This document shows, in pieces, positions 7,813 through 17,100 of a DNA stretch of 64,000 nucleotides. A program made the position numbers and the translations under genes. This stretch comes from Chloroflexi bacterium ADurb.Bin180. Its GTDB lineage: Bacteria; Chloroflexota; Anaerolineae; UBA2200. Location of the stretch: positions 1-64,000 of the forward strand of contig MWCV01000005.1 in NCBI GenBank assembly GCA_002070215.1, given 5' to 3'. Below the pieces are notes generated by a model that saw nothing but the letters and a program-made list of their open reading frames with translations, was not told the origin of the DNA and ran no database searches. Within the stretch, counting starts at the first letter, position 1, and the number at the start of each line of letters is the position of its first letter.

Positions 7813-9564
7813 CTAAGCCTCCTGAAGCGAGTTTGACGACGAGCGACCTCGCGGTTGCCTGCGCCGCGCCAGGCACTTGCTGACCGCCCAGTGCAACAGA
7901 ACAGCCGGGAGCGGCAGCAACACCCCGACGAAGGCAAACCACATTGCTTGCACCAGCAGAGAGTAGTGCAGGAACGCCGCAGTCAGGTTCGGAATGTACC
8001 AGGTGAAGCGTTCTCCGTTCCAGACAAAACACAAGGCGACTCCGCCGGCGATCAGAACTAGGGTGATCAGTGCCAGCGCCAGCACCTGTTTCGCTACCTG
8101 GAAGAGGTCCTTCTCGCGCCGCAGGCCCCAGATGATGAGCAGCGCACCAACGCCGAGCGCCACTGCTGCATTGGCCAAAGTCGGAGCCAGTTGCGCGGCC
8201 AGCTCGCCGGGGGCAGTCTGACTAAAGCTGTAGCTTCCACCCGGCCACAGGTAGAGCAGATGGTAGAGCTCTACGCTGACCACAGCGCAGAGCACCAGCC
8301 ACAGGACACGCAGACTGCGCTTGAGCCAGAAGACGAGTGCCGGAACGCCAAGAACCGCCAGAAGAATCGGCAGACGCGCCTGCCGCTCTGCGTTGAGCCG
8401 GGCGGCACGGCCGCGCACGATCTCAAGGTCCGCCTGCTGCACCGACAGACCGGCCAGCTCGGCCGCACTGGTCAGATTGCCCACGAGCAGCGAACTCTGC
8501 GCAGTGAGCAGGTCGCCTTGGGCGCTCTTACTGATGGCGCCTCGGCCGATGCTGGCGAGGTAGGTGTTGCCAATTCGCAGCCGCTGAGCGGCCAGAGCGA
8601 GCATTTTGGTTGCTGCATCATGGTCAGTCATGCGCAGCATCGTGGTGGAAATCTGGCCCAGGGCCTGGGCAGGAATGGGCGCGCCCAGGATTGCCGAGAT
8701 CAGGGGCGCCACATCCATCGCACCGGTGGCACGGTACGCTCCGGGCGTCACCCCTCGGCCTACCATCACGAAGGGGGCCAGGCGAGGGGGCACTTCGGCC
8801 CCGCCGAAGGTGCCGCGCTCCAGCATGCCGTGGCTGGACAGCACAAGCAAGACGCTTTTGCCCAGATCCATCGTCGAAGCGATTCGGGACAGGTATCCGT
8901 CGCAGCGCAGGGCGGCGGCCGCATACTGTTCGCTCGTCGGGCCAAACTGGGCTCCGACCGACTCGAGCTGACTGAACTGAATCAGGAGGAGATTAGGCTG
9001 GAACTCGCGGAGAAAGACACAGGCCTTTTCCGCAACCTCCCCGTCGCCGTCGTCGGCGGTAGACTCTACATAAGCATGCACATAGAGGTCGGAAGGCGGG
9101 ATGAGCCTTCCCCACGCGCTCAGACCCACTACGCCGGTAGTCAGCGAATCGCGGCTGGCGGCCGCAAAGATGGTATCGAGCCTGATTGGTTGGATCAACC
9201 CGGTAGGACGGTCAACCAGCGGCGCATCGTTGGTCTCGGGCCCTGAACCGGTCACAATGGTCGTCCAGGCGGTTTGGGTCGTCGAGGGCGGAGGGTACAC
9301 GAGCAGCGCTGCTGCACCTGAGCGGCGTAGCGAGCTCAGTGTGGGCATCTGCTGGGAGGTATCGTAGCGCAGGCCGTCGATCACCACCAGCACCACTTGA
9401 GCCGCCAAGGGGTTGGTGGCCTCCCGGGTAGGAGGTGGAGAGCCCTTGACTGGAGAGCGGTAGGCGTACATGGAGAGGACCAGTGTATCAGCCAGGCGGT
9501 TGGCACCAACGGCGGCCAACAGCAATGCCACGATCATCAGCACCAGGAGGGCGGTCTTGCTCAT
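7813..9564 (-). CDS. membrane-anchored alkaline-phosphatase/NPP-fold protein with degraded metal sites
   Basis: The 583-residue protein starts MSKTALLVLMIVALLLAAVG, a signal anchor. The fold is that of the nucleotide pyrophosphatase/phosphodiesterase superfamily: VVLVVIDGLRYD supplies the first Asp and PSTTQTAWTTIVTG the nucleophile Thr region. The later metal motifs are altered. The usual DSxGHxxGP reads ESVGAQFGP, SDHGM reads SSHGM, and GxHGG reads GTFGG. The sugar-phosphate metal sites therefore look largely lost. The last 200 residues hold about five membrane helices. A GTG at 9591 overlapping the upstream stop (TAGTG) is an alternative start. It may bind rather than cleave a phospho-substrate; function is unknown. 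Confidence 0.72.
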   Translation of the reverse strand: MSKTALLVLMIVALLLAAVGANRLADTLVLSMYAYRSPVKGSPPPTREATNPLAAQVVLVVIDGLRYDTSQQMPTLSSLRRSGAAALLVYPPPSTTQTAWTTIVTGSGPETNDAPLVDRPTGLIQPIRLDTIFAAASRDSLTTGVVGLSAWGRLIPPSDLYVHAYVESTADDGDGEVAEKACVFLREFQPNLLLIQFSQLESVGAQFGPTSEQYAAAALRCDGYLSRIASTMDLGKSVLLVLSSHGMLERGTFGGAEVPPRLAPFVMVGRGVTPGAYRATGAMDVAPLISAILGAPIPAQALGQISTTMLRMTDHDAATKMLALAAQRLRIGNTYLASIGRGAISKSAQGDLLTAQSSLLVGNLTSAAELAGLSVQQADLEIVRGRAARLNAERQARLPILLAVLGVPALVFWLKRSLRVLWLVLCAVVSVELYHLLYLWPGGSYSFSQTAPGELAAQLAPTLANAAVALGVGALLIIWGLRREKDLFQVAKQVLALALITLVLIAGGVALCFVWNGERFTWYIPNLTAAFLHYSLLVQAMWFAFVGVLLPLPAVLLHWAVSKCLARRRQPRGRSSSNSLQEA

Positions 9565-9590
9565 TTCGAGCCCGGAGTGAAACCCAGCCA

Positions 9591-10508
9591 CTAGACGCGA
9601 AGGTTGAGCGCGGAAGGCAGGATGCGGAAGGTCGCAGGAGCTTCACCAACAACCTCGCCTTCGGCCTGGATGAACATTCGTTGTCTGGACTCGACCGAGA
9701 TCTCGGCAGCCTGAAAGTGCTGCACCTTGGGATGTGACAGGTGAGTACCCTTGTAGACCCGAGACACGTTGGCCAGAAACTCGAGGTTGTTCAGATCCTT
9801 CAGAATCACCACGTCAAAGATGCCATCGTCTGGCACGGCGGGGGGACAAATCCACATCCCACCACCAAAGTACTGGCCATTGCAAACCACCACCGAGTTG
9901 TAGGTGCCGCTCTGGCTCTGGCCGTCAAACTTGAGCACTACATCCTTGTTTCGATAGGCAAACAGCGTGAACACCAGGCTCGACAGGTAAGGGATCGTTC
10001 CGCCGATGGCCTTGCTGCTGCGGTTCACGCGGTCACACACCTCGCCATCAAAGCCCAGCCCGGCAACGTTGACAAAGTACCGCCGATGGGGATTGCCAGC
10101 CCGCTGACAGTGGAGCTCACCGATGTCCAGGCGTCGAACGTGGCCCCCGGCCACCCCCCGAGCGGCCTGGACAGGATCTCTTGGCACGCCCAGGATGCGG
10201 ACTAGGTCACAGCCCGTTCCGCCAGTCACAATGCTGAGCGACACCGCTGGGTCGATCGTGCCATCGACGACCAGGCCGTTGAGTACCTCATGGACGGTGC
10301 CGTCGCCCCCCACAGCGACAAAGTGCCGAAAGCCCTGGTCAAGGGCACGACGCGCGATCTCAGCGGCATGCCAGGGACGTTCGGTCAACTCGGCGCTGAA
10401 CTCGAGCCCGGATTCGCGAAGAACCTGCTGGAGCTCGGGCCACAGGCGTCTCACTCGCCCCCCGGAGCCGACCGGGTTGACGATGACTTTGGACTCTTGG
10501 CCAGCCAT
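9591..10508 (-). CDS. diacylglycerol kinase-family lipid kinase
   Basis: The 305-residue product starts MAGQESKVIVNPVGSGGRVR. IVNPxxGxG is the family N-terminal motif, and FVAVGGDGTVHEVLNG is the GGDGT nucleotide-binding motif of the DAGK/YegS/sphingosine-kinase catalytic domain. TGGTGCDLVRILG matches the usual TGxxND region with Cys in place of Asn. DIGELHCQR and FVNVAGLGFDG lead into the beta-rich C-terminal domain. It probably phosphorylates diacylglycerol or another membrane lipid at the cytoplasmic face. The frame is open 150 codons further upstream, but that part overlaps the papain-fold gene and shows no family signal, so ATG 10508 is chosen. Confidence 0.87.
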   Translation of the reverse strand: MAGQESKVIVNPVGSGGRVRRLWPELQQVLRESGLEFSAELTERPWHAAEIARRALDQGFRHFVAVGGDGTVHEVLNGLVVDGTIDPAVSLSIVTGGTGCDLVRILGVPRDPVQAARGVAGGHVRRLDIGELHCQRAGNPHRRYFVNVAGLGFDGEVCDRVNRSSKAIGGTIPYLSSLVFTLFAYRNKDVVLKFDGQSQSGTYNSVVVCNGQYFGGGMWICPPAVPDDGIFDVVILKDLNNLEFLANVSRVYKGTHLSHPKVQHFQAAEISVESRQRMFIQAEGEVVGEAPATFRILPSALNLRV

Positions 10509-10533
10509 GATCGGTTCCCTTCTGCCTGGCAGT

Positions 10534-13500
10534 CTAGCGGAGCTCGCCGCCTTGAGCGAGCGATGCCGCCTCGATTGAACAATGCACGACAAACGAGTAG
10601 GTGCCTGCCGCGGGTCCATCAACGGCCAGGAAGTAGGTTCCCGCAGGCAGTCGTTCCACTCTGGTGGCAAGCCCTCTGCCGGCCATCCCCAGGCATTGCG
10701 CCGGGTCTCCGTGTTGGAAGAGGAAGAGCCGCAGATCCGCGTCAGCGCCCAGGCTAAGATCCAGAGTAGTAGAGCTGGCTTCGAGGGTGAGGCGATACAG
10801 GACCTCGGGCCCAACCATGCCTGAGGCGCAGGTCCCGTAGCTGGAAAAGACGGATGGTTGCCCGACAGTCGAGCCAGAATAGCGCGTGCCGCAGGCAATC
10901 GGGGTTGCGCTGAGTGCCGGCGTTGCGGTAGCAGTCGGGCTGGCTGTGGGGGTCCGCGTTGCGGTAGCCGTGGCTGACGGCATCGGCCCACGGTACCCGC
11001 CCTGCAAAAGCGGCAGATAGAGCCTCTTCAGGCCAACGGGCAGAGTGGCCGTCGGGGTCTGCGTTGCCGTGCGGGTCGGGCTCAACGTGGGGGTAGCAGT
11101 GGCGGTCGCCGAAGCAACAGTGGTTAGAGTAGGCGTCGGCGAAGGAGTGTTCGTATGAACTGACGTCGGCGTCTCAGTAGCCAATGTCGCTGTCGCCGTC
11201 GCGGTAGGCGTGGCAGTGAGCGTTGGCGCCGTGGTCTGGGTTGCAGTGGCCGTCGGCGTCGCGGTAGACGTCGCTGTCGGTGACGATGTCTCCGTCGCTA
11301 CCAGGGTCTGCGTTGCCGTTGGCGTGGCGCTCTGAGTGGAGGTAGGGGTCGGCGTAGCGGTGCTCGTCGCCGTCGCACTCGGTGTGGGCGAAAGCGTGGG
11401 CGTTACTGTGGGCGGTGCGAGCGAAACGCACTGGAGCGTGAGCGTGAACGCGCCGCTTTCGAGGCCGTCGACCACCAGGTAGTAGGCTCCCGGGGCCAGT
11501 TCCGCAGCGATGTCGGCCCCGATGGACAGGCAGTTCTCAAGATTCGTCTCAGGCAGCAGGAACAGGGCCAGGTCAGCGGTGGTACTCAGGCGCGCGGTGA
11601 CGCTGACCGGCTGTTGCACCTCCAGGCGGTAAGCCACTTCCGGTCCGGTGAAGCCGTCACCGCACACGCCATAGGACGCCACCCGGTTCTGATAGCCAGC
11701 GGTATTGGCCGAGACACTATCGCCACAGGCGATGGGCAGTGGATTGTCAAAGCTCCCTGGCCTGGATTGGCCAGTGATCGAGACAGTCCCGTTCTGTACT
11801 CCGCCCAGAATGGAGCTGCCGCCGTAAGTGACCTCGGTCTTGAAGGGCAACTGAATGCCGAAAGTGAGTGGCGTTGACCCACCAGCCGTGCCCCACAGGG
11901 CCTTGAAACGGATCGTCGCCAGGGTGAATGTGCCGCTCGGGCGTGGTTCCTCGGGGTCATAGATGCCCGCCGCGAAATGAATCCGGCTGGGGCTGGTATC
12001 CGTATAGACGCGGTTACGCAGAACCTGACTGAGCAGGCCGCTGGACTGGATTCGATTGGTGGGGTTACCCAGCGAGTCCACCACCTGCAGAAAAGTCGGG
12101 TCGAAGTAGACGTGAACTTCGGCGCCGTCGACCAGGTCCGGTCCCGCCGCAATCTGAATGTTCACGGTAAAGATGTCGCCTCTGGCCACCGTGGGGGTCA
12201 GGGGGTTAAGGGTGACGTAGGCCAGGTCAGCCAGTTGGTCCGTCGTGCGCAGCCGGATTCCCACGTCGGCATTGGCCGCTCCAGCGTCATCCCACAACCA
12301 GGGGGCGCCCGACGGGTTGATGAAGGTCCGCTGGAGTTCGGGTGCGCCGTGGCTGTCCACGGCGATGGGATAGTTGTAGGCATAGTTAGTCAGCTTGACG
12401 ACGACAAAGACGTCGTTTGCCTCCTGGAGAGAAAGAGCCGGATGGATGGCGACGGAGTGATAGCCGGCCTCATTGAAGGCCAGGTTCTCACGGGAGTAGA
12501 GCAGGCCGCTCGGCGCAATGCCGTCAAAGCTGTCGTAGATGTACAGGTCGACATCCGTGGTCGTATCGGTGGTCCAGAACTCGATGTTCGTAGCCCAGCT
12601 GCTCGAAGTAGGTGTGAACCGGACCAAGCCCCAGGCCGTGGTGGTGCCATAACCCCAGGATTCGTTCCAGCCGGCCTCATCGTAATAGAGCAGACCGCCC
12701 TGGTCATCGTGTGGCTGCCACGATTGCACATAGGACGAGTACATGCCGATGCTGGCCGAGCCGTAGGCGATGGTGAAGTAGCCACCCTCAGTGCCATAGC
12801 CGCAGGGTCCGCCCCAGTAGCTGCCCCAGCTATTGCGGACAATCCACCCACCGGTGCCGCCCTCATGAACCAGGGCATCATCCCATCCCACGATGACCAC
12901 GTTGCTGTTCGGTGCCTCCGACCCGGGATGATAGAGAGTGTAAGAGCCGTCGTATGACGCAAACTCGGCATCCCAGGCGTCGCCATTGCCGGTATAGAGA
13001 GTGGTGGCGATTGGCCCATAGTTCTGCAGGTACAGCTTGAGCAGGTTGGTATCCGGAACGGTATTGCCGTTCAGCAGGCTCCAGTCAAGCAGAGTCTGCC
13101 GTGCCGGACAGGCGGTGTTGCAGGCGGTGTCCATATCCGTGTAGGGGTCGCAGCTTTCATCAACAGTGCCCCTCTGAGTGAACAGGTTGGCGGCCATGAT
13201 CGGGTCGCCGCCCAGACAGCTACCAGACCCCATATAGTTGCCATTGACGGCTTCCCAATTGCATTCCTTGACGTTGTTTTCGGACAGGTCGTGAGGCCCA
13301 GCGCCGTCGATCAAGAGTCGTGACTCAAAGCTGGCCACAGAGGCAAAGGCGTAGGAGGAGGCGCAAGCCTGCTGATCCCTGATCAGCGGCACCTTCCCGT
13401 ATTCGCGCCAATCCCAGCGGCTCTGCAGGGCATTCGCCTGGCCAGAAGGCATCTTGCCACTGGGTCTCAGATAGCTCAGGTCGAGCGAGGGTGGACGGAA

Positions 13501-13695
13501 TCCCTTTCTGGGAGAGGTAGCGGCGCTGACTGAAGCCACTGTAGGCGCTACCTGTATCGCAAGTTCCGCGGGGCCCGCATCGTCGGGCAACTGCACTGTC
13601 TCAGGAGACCGGGCCGTTACAGGGAAGAGCACAACAACGACCAGTAGAATACAAGAAAGCAAAGCCAGGGTCAGCGCACGTGTGTGATGTGACAC
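10534..13695 (-). CDS. exported papain-fold (C1A) protein lacking catalytic Cys and His, with PPC repeats
   Basis: The GTG at 13695 follows AGAAAGGACTTGGC. The 1,053-residue product has a signal peptide (ALTLALLSCILLVVVVLF) and a papain fold at about 90-330. The active-site motif reads DQQACASSYAFAS, where papains have QGxCGSCWAFS, so Cys25 is Ser. The His motif reads NSNVVIVGWDD instead of xxHAVxxVGY, so His159 is Ser. The Asn motif VRNSWGSYWG is intact. A cohesin-like beta domain follows at about 500-640, then two PPC-like domains (each with PIACG and LAPGAYYLVVDG or LPAGTYFLAVDG). These are separated by Thr/Pro-rich linkers and a LKRLYLPLL motif. It is probably a surface binding protein rather than a protease. 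Confidence 0.82.
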   Translation of the reverse strand: MSHHTRALTLALLSCILLVVVVLFPVTARSPETVQLPDDAGPAELAIQVAPTVASVSAATSPRKGFRPPSLDLSYLRPSGKMPSGQANALQSRWDWREYGKVPLIRDQQACASSYAFASVASFESRLLIDGAGPHDLSENNVKECNWEAVNGNYMGSGSCLGGDPIMAANLFTQRGTVDESCDPYTDMDTACNTACPARQTLLDWSLLNGNTVPDTNLLKLYLQNYGPIATTLYTGNGDAWDAEFASYDGSYTLYHPGSEAPNSNVVIVGWDDALVHEGGTGGWIVRNSWGSYWGGPCGYGTEGGYFTIAYGSASIGMYSSYVQSWQPHDDQGGLLYYDEAGWNESWGYGTTTAWGLVRFTPTSSSWATNIEFWTTDTTTDVDLYIYDSFDGIAPSGLLYSRENLAFNEAGYHSVAIHPALSLQEANDVFVVVKLTNYAYNYPIAVDSHGAPELQRTFINPSGAPWLWDDAGAANADVGIRLRTTDQLADLAYVTLNPLTPTVARGDIFTVNIQIAAGPDLVDGAEVHVYFDPTFLQVVDSLGNPTNRIQSSGLLSQVLRNRVYTDTSPSRIHFAAGIYDPEEPRPSGTFTLATIRFKALWGTAGGSTPLTFGIQLPFKTEVTYGGSSILGGVQNGTVSITGQSRPGSFDNPLPIACGDSVSANTAGYQNRVASYGVCGDGFTGPEVAYRLEVQQPVSVTARLSTTADLALFLLPETNLENCLSIGADIAAELAPGAYYLVVDGLESGAFTLTLQCVSLAPPTVTPTLSPTPSATATSTATPTPTSTQSATPTATQTLVATETSSPTATSTATPTATATQTTAPTLTATPTATATATLATETPTSVHTNTPSPTPTLTTVASATATATPTLSPTRTATQTPTATLPVGLKRLYLPLLQGGYRGPMPSATATATRTPTASPTATATPALSATPIACGTRYSGSTVGQPSVFSSYGTCASGMVGPEVLYRLTLEASSTTLDLSLGADADLRLFLFQHGDPAQCLGMAGRGLATRVERLPAGTYFLAVDGPAAGTYSFVVHCSIEAASLAQGGELR
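11040..11410 (-). repeat. low-complexity Thr/Pro/Ala-coding linker
   Basis: This stretch encodes about 120 residues made almost only of Thr, Pro, Ala and Ser in irregular TPTxTAT units, joining the first PPC domain to the LKRLYLPLL motif. On the plus strand it reads as GT/GC-rich near-repeats. A second, shorter linker of the same type lies at about 10895-10985. Such linkers are usual in exported Chloroflexota proteins and may be glycosylated; replication slippage probably varies their length. Confidence 0.8.
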
Positions 13696-14147
13696 GCCAA
13701 GTCCTTTCTACAAGAGCAAGCGCTTTGAGGCCGCAAGCCAACGAATCGCACGCGGCTGAGCCGTCTCGGGCTACTTGCTCAGTATCAAGATATTCTATCC
13801 CCGAGGGCCAGAGACGTCAAGTTGGCGCGGGGTGAACGCTCACACGTATCTGACGCGTCACCCTCTTATGGCTTACGCACAGCAAGACGCTACGGTCGTC
13901 AGACTAAGGTCACGCGCTTCCGCACGGCGGCAAGATTCGAGGTATTACCGCATAGTGGCGCCTTGGCGGTGCTGACGGGACCGTGCTGAATCGGGGAGGA
14001 GGAACCTCGGGACCTCTCGAGTTGTCTGTCTCGCCGCGCGTCGGGCGCAGCCAGTCTGGCGTGGAATGTCGGTGGCGAACGGCTCCTCTCGAGGAACGTG
14101 ACCACGGCGGCGGACTGATAGGCCAATGACCTGGCCGCGGCGCTGGC
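13696..14147. other. 452-bp intergenic region
   Basis: This gap lies between two minus-strand genes. Apart from the promoter near 13785-13820 and the leader of the papain-fold gene, I see no gene, tRNA or strong terminator. Short frames crossing it have no recognisable family signal and an Arg-rich, shadow-like composition. Confidence 0.6.
13785..13820 (-). promoter_or_regulatory. sigma70-type promoter of the papain-fold gene
   Basis: On the minus strand TTGACG (13820-13815) and TAGAAT (13797-13792) are separated by 17 bp. The predicted start point is 13785. This leaves an untranslated leader of about 90 bases before the GTG at 13695, longer than most leaders here. Confidence 0.6.
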
Positions 14148-17100
14148 CTACTCGTCGGCCAGGGTCATCAATGTGAGTGCGACCAAACGGCCCGTTGCCT
14201 GCAGCTTGGCTTCGTCGATCAGGTCGGGAGTGTCCTGGGGAGTGTTGGCATAGTCTGCTTTTTCCCACGACAACGCGACCGTAGGTATACCCCGACTGTG
14301 GAAGCTGGCATCGTCGCCGTGCGCCTGGTACTTGAGCATATTGAGGCGGCCTTCAACCTGCCGTGCGGCGTTTTCCAGGCTCGCCAGCAGAATGGCATCC
14401 GCCGAGTCATCGCCGGCGACGTCCAGGTAGTACCCTCTGCCCTGACCCACGCCGTCGAGATGGAGCACGGCTCTGATCTGCTCGGGCTTGACGGCACCTG
14501 ACTGGAGCCAGTGCCGGGAGCCGAGCTGACCCTGCTCGCCGGCGTTCCAGGCCGCAAAAACCACGCTGCGCCTGGGTCGATAGCCCGAGTCGTGCCACAG
14601 CCGGGTGATCTCCAGCAGAACTGCTACTCCGCTGGCGTCGTGATTGGCTGACAGGTACGGCGGTCCGCCCGGAGGGCTCCCAACGCCGTCCAGTTGCGCT
14701 CCGATGACGATGAACTCGTTGGCAACCGAGGGATCGGAGCCGGGCAGCAGGCCGACTACGTTCGCTGTCTGAGTGTTGGCCAGGGTGTCCAACGAGAGGT
14801 CCAAAGTCACCGAGATGGGGAGCGCATAGGCCGCAGATGGCTGGCCGGCCTGAGCTGTTGGCTGGCCGGCTGCCTTGAGCAGAGCCTGCGCTGCTTGTTC
14901 GGTGAGTTGCAGAACAGGGATGGCCCCTGGGTCTGGCTGCTGAGTCACGGCAGAACGGGTGGCCATATCCGAAGCACTCAGCCTGGTCTTGACCAACAAC
15001 GCCACTGCGCCCTGGCTCCTGGCCTGTCGGGCAAGCTGTTGCAAATCGGTACCGGCATCGACAAGGAGCACTCGTCCGCCAAACGACACGCCTGAAGGGA
15101 TGCTCGGCGCGTAGACCAGACCTGCGGACGCGGTACCGCCGCCGGCTGCACCGCCAATCACCTCGCCAAAGTCCACCAGGTGAGCCAGGGTCACCGCTTG
15201 ATTGGACCCGGCGACCTCGCCCGGCGCGGAGTAGCTGAGAGTCGGCGCAGCGGCCAGACGGCTGACATTCACGGTGAACGGCTGAGCCAGGCTCGAGGCC
15301 TCGCCGAGCGGCGTGAGGCTTGCCGCGGCAAAGGCGGCGGCCACATAGTCCACTGCCGCCCGGTTGCCCTGAGTGGCCGTCTCGCGGCCCGACCAGTCGG
15401 CCTGCGCCAGCTTTGTCACGTGGTTCTTGCTGAACGCCCCATCGAACGACCGGGCGATGGCGACCAGCCCGGGAGGAATATGGCCCTCGAGCACGGCTTG
15501 TCGCCACTGCTGGTCAAAGGCAGCGTAGCTGATGTGGAGGGTGCTCGAAAAGCAGCGAGACCAGTCAGACTCGCTGGCCTGACAGCGCAGCCACGCCAGG
15601 AAAGCCTCGCGGCCAAAGCGCCGGCGCAGATAGTCAATACTGTCCCAGCCGATGTTGTAGACCAGCTCGGACTCGTTCGTCCAGTCCGACCAGTTGGCCA
15701 AACTCGCCAGACCAACTGGTCTGCCACTCCGCACCGTGTCATAGACCATCTGGCGCCAGCGGCGCAGGCGGGTGTATTTCCACCGGGGGAAAGCCAGTGC
15801 GGCCTCCAACTGGCTGGTGCCCTCGTGCACGCCGGCGTGGTCCACGCCCATCTGGAAGAGCAGCAGGTGGGTCAGCTCGTGAGCGATGATGGGTCCCGGT
15901 TCGGCGGTGGCCAGGTTGGTGAGCTTGATCGATTCGCCGGGCTCGTTCCAGCCGCGGGCCTGGCCCATGCTCAGGTAGATGCTGCTGCGGAATACTGCCG
16001 GATCGTCATAGAGCTTGAGCTGAACGGGCAGCGGCGGCTCGATGCCGAGGTCGGTTGCCACCGAGTCATAGCTCTTCTCCGCCAGAACGAGCAGAGACTG
16101 CGCCTCCTGGTCGGACACAGAGGCCCGGTGTTTGAGCACAAAATGGCCGCTGGCAGTCGCGGTGAAATCGAGGTCCGAATAGAGCCACACGCCCTGGCGG
16201 TTGACGAAGCGGGCGATCCAGATCACAGAAGTGGGCTGAGCTCCGTCGGCGGCGAGTTGATAGCGCATCTGGAGCCGGGCGCGCGCAATGTCGCCGTCGA
16301 GCGAGAGAAGCTGCCCCTCCAGCGAGAATGCGGCGACGGGGTGCTGCCGCAGGTCGGCGAACCAGTGACGCTCCTCTTGCAGCAGCGTGACGTCGGTGCT
16401 GTTGACCGTGGCCAGGAAGGCAGACTCGTCCAGCGCCATCACGGCCGAGGTCCGCGTAGCGAGGGTCAGAGAGATACCCTGCTGAGCCTCCAGCCACGGC
16501 TGAAGCACAGTCTGGTGCCAGCCGCCCAGGTCGGCATTGGCGCGGGTGAGGAGCCCGTTGCTTGCGAGATACTGCAGCATCGCCCAGGCCTGAGCATCCC
16601 AGACGCCCTGTCTGCTCGAGGGAACGGCCGCTGCAAGAGGCATCTCGCCCGATGGCCACAAGGCGCTATCTCGCTCTGCCTGAAGGAGGACAGGAACATA
16701 GCGGTCCGGCAACTGCTCGAGCGCGAGGGCATCGCTGGACCAACGGGCCGCCTGCGCAATGGATAGCCAGCTGGCCTGCTCCGGAGACCACCCCGTCCGT
16801 GTGAGAGCCAGGTTGAGTAGCGTCGCCGTGAGAGCGGAGGTCTGCCCCAGCACCAACCGCTCTCCGTCGACCCAGGCGTAACGGTCCGCCGGCAGGGAGG
16901 GGGGGCGCTCTAGAGCGCGAAGCACAGCCGCATTGCCGTAGAGGCTGATCTTCAGCGGTTCAGGCAGGACCGGCCCGAGTTCCTGCTGCACTCGCTGGCG
17001 AAGCGAATCGGCCACGGCAGCCAGCGCATCGGCATTGGTGACCCCCAGTGATGTTACCACCACGGTGCCGGTGGAGGCTGTGGCGAAAGCCGGGCCTGCC

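Noticed and set aside
11040-11410. Repetitive plus-strand pattern considered as a CRISPR or satellite array
   Set aside because: Units are irregular, lie inside a coding frame and encode a Thr/Pro linker; there are no regular spacers.
13945-14268. 107-codon minus-strand frame in the gap near 14 kb
   Set aside because: It overlaps the end of the giant peptidase gene and is Arg-rich with no family signal.
15180-16766. Long plus-strand open frame (528 codons) opposite the giant peptidase gene
   Set aside because: It is antisense to a gene with clear M28 and HELTH motifs, and its product shows no family signal. GC-rich codon use on the other strand explains it.
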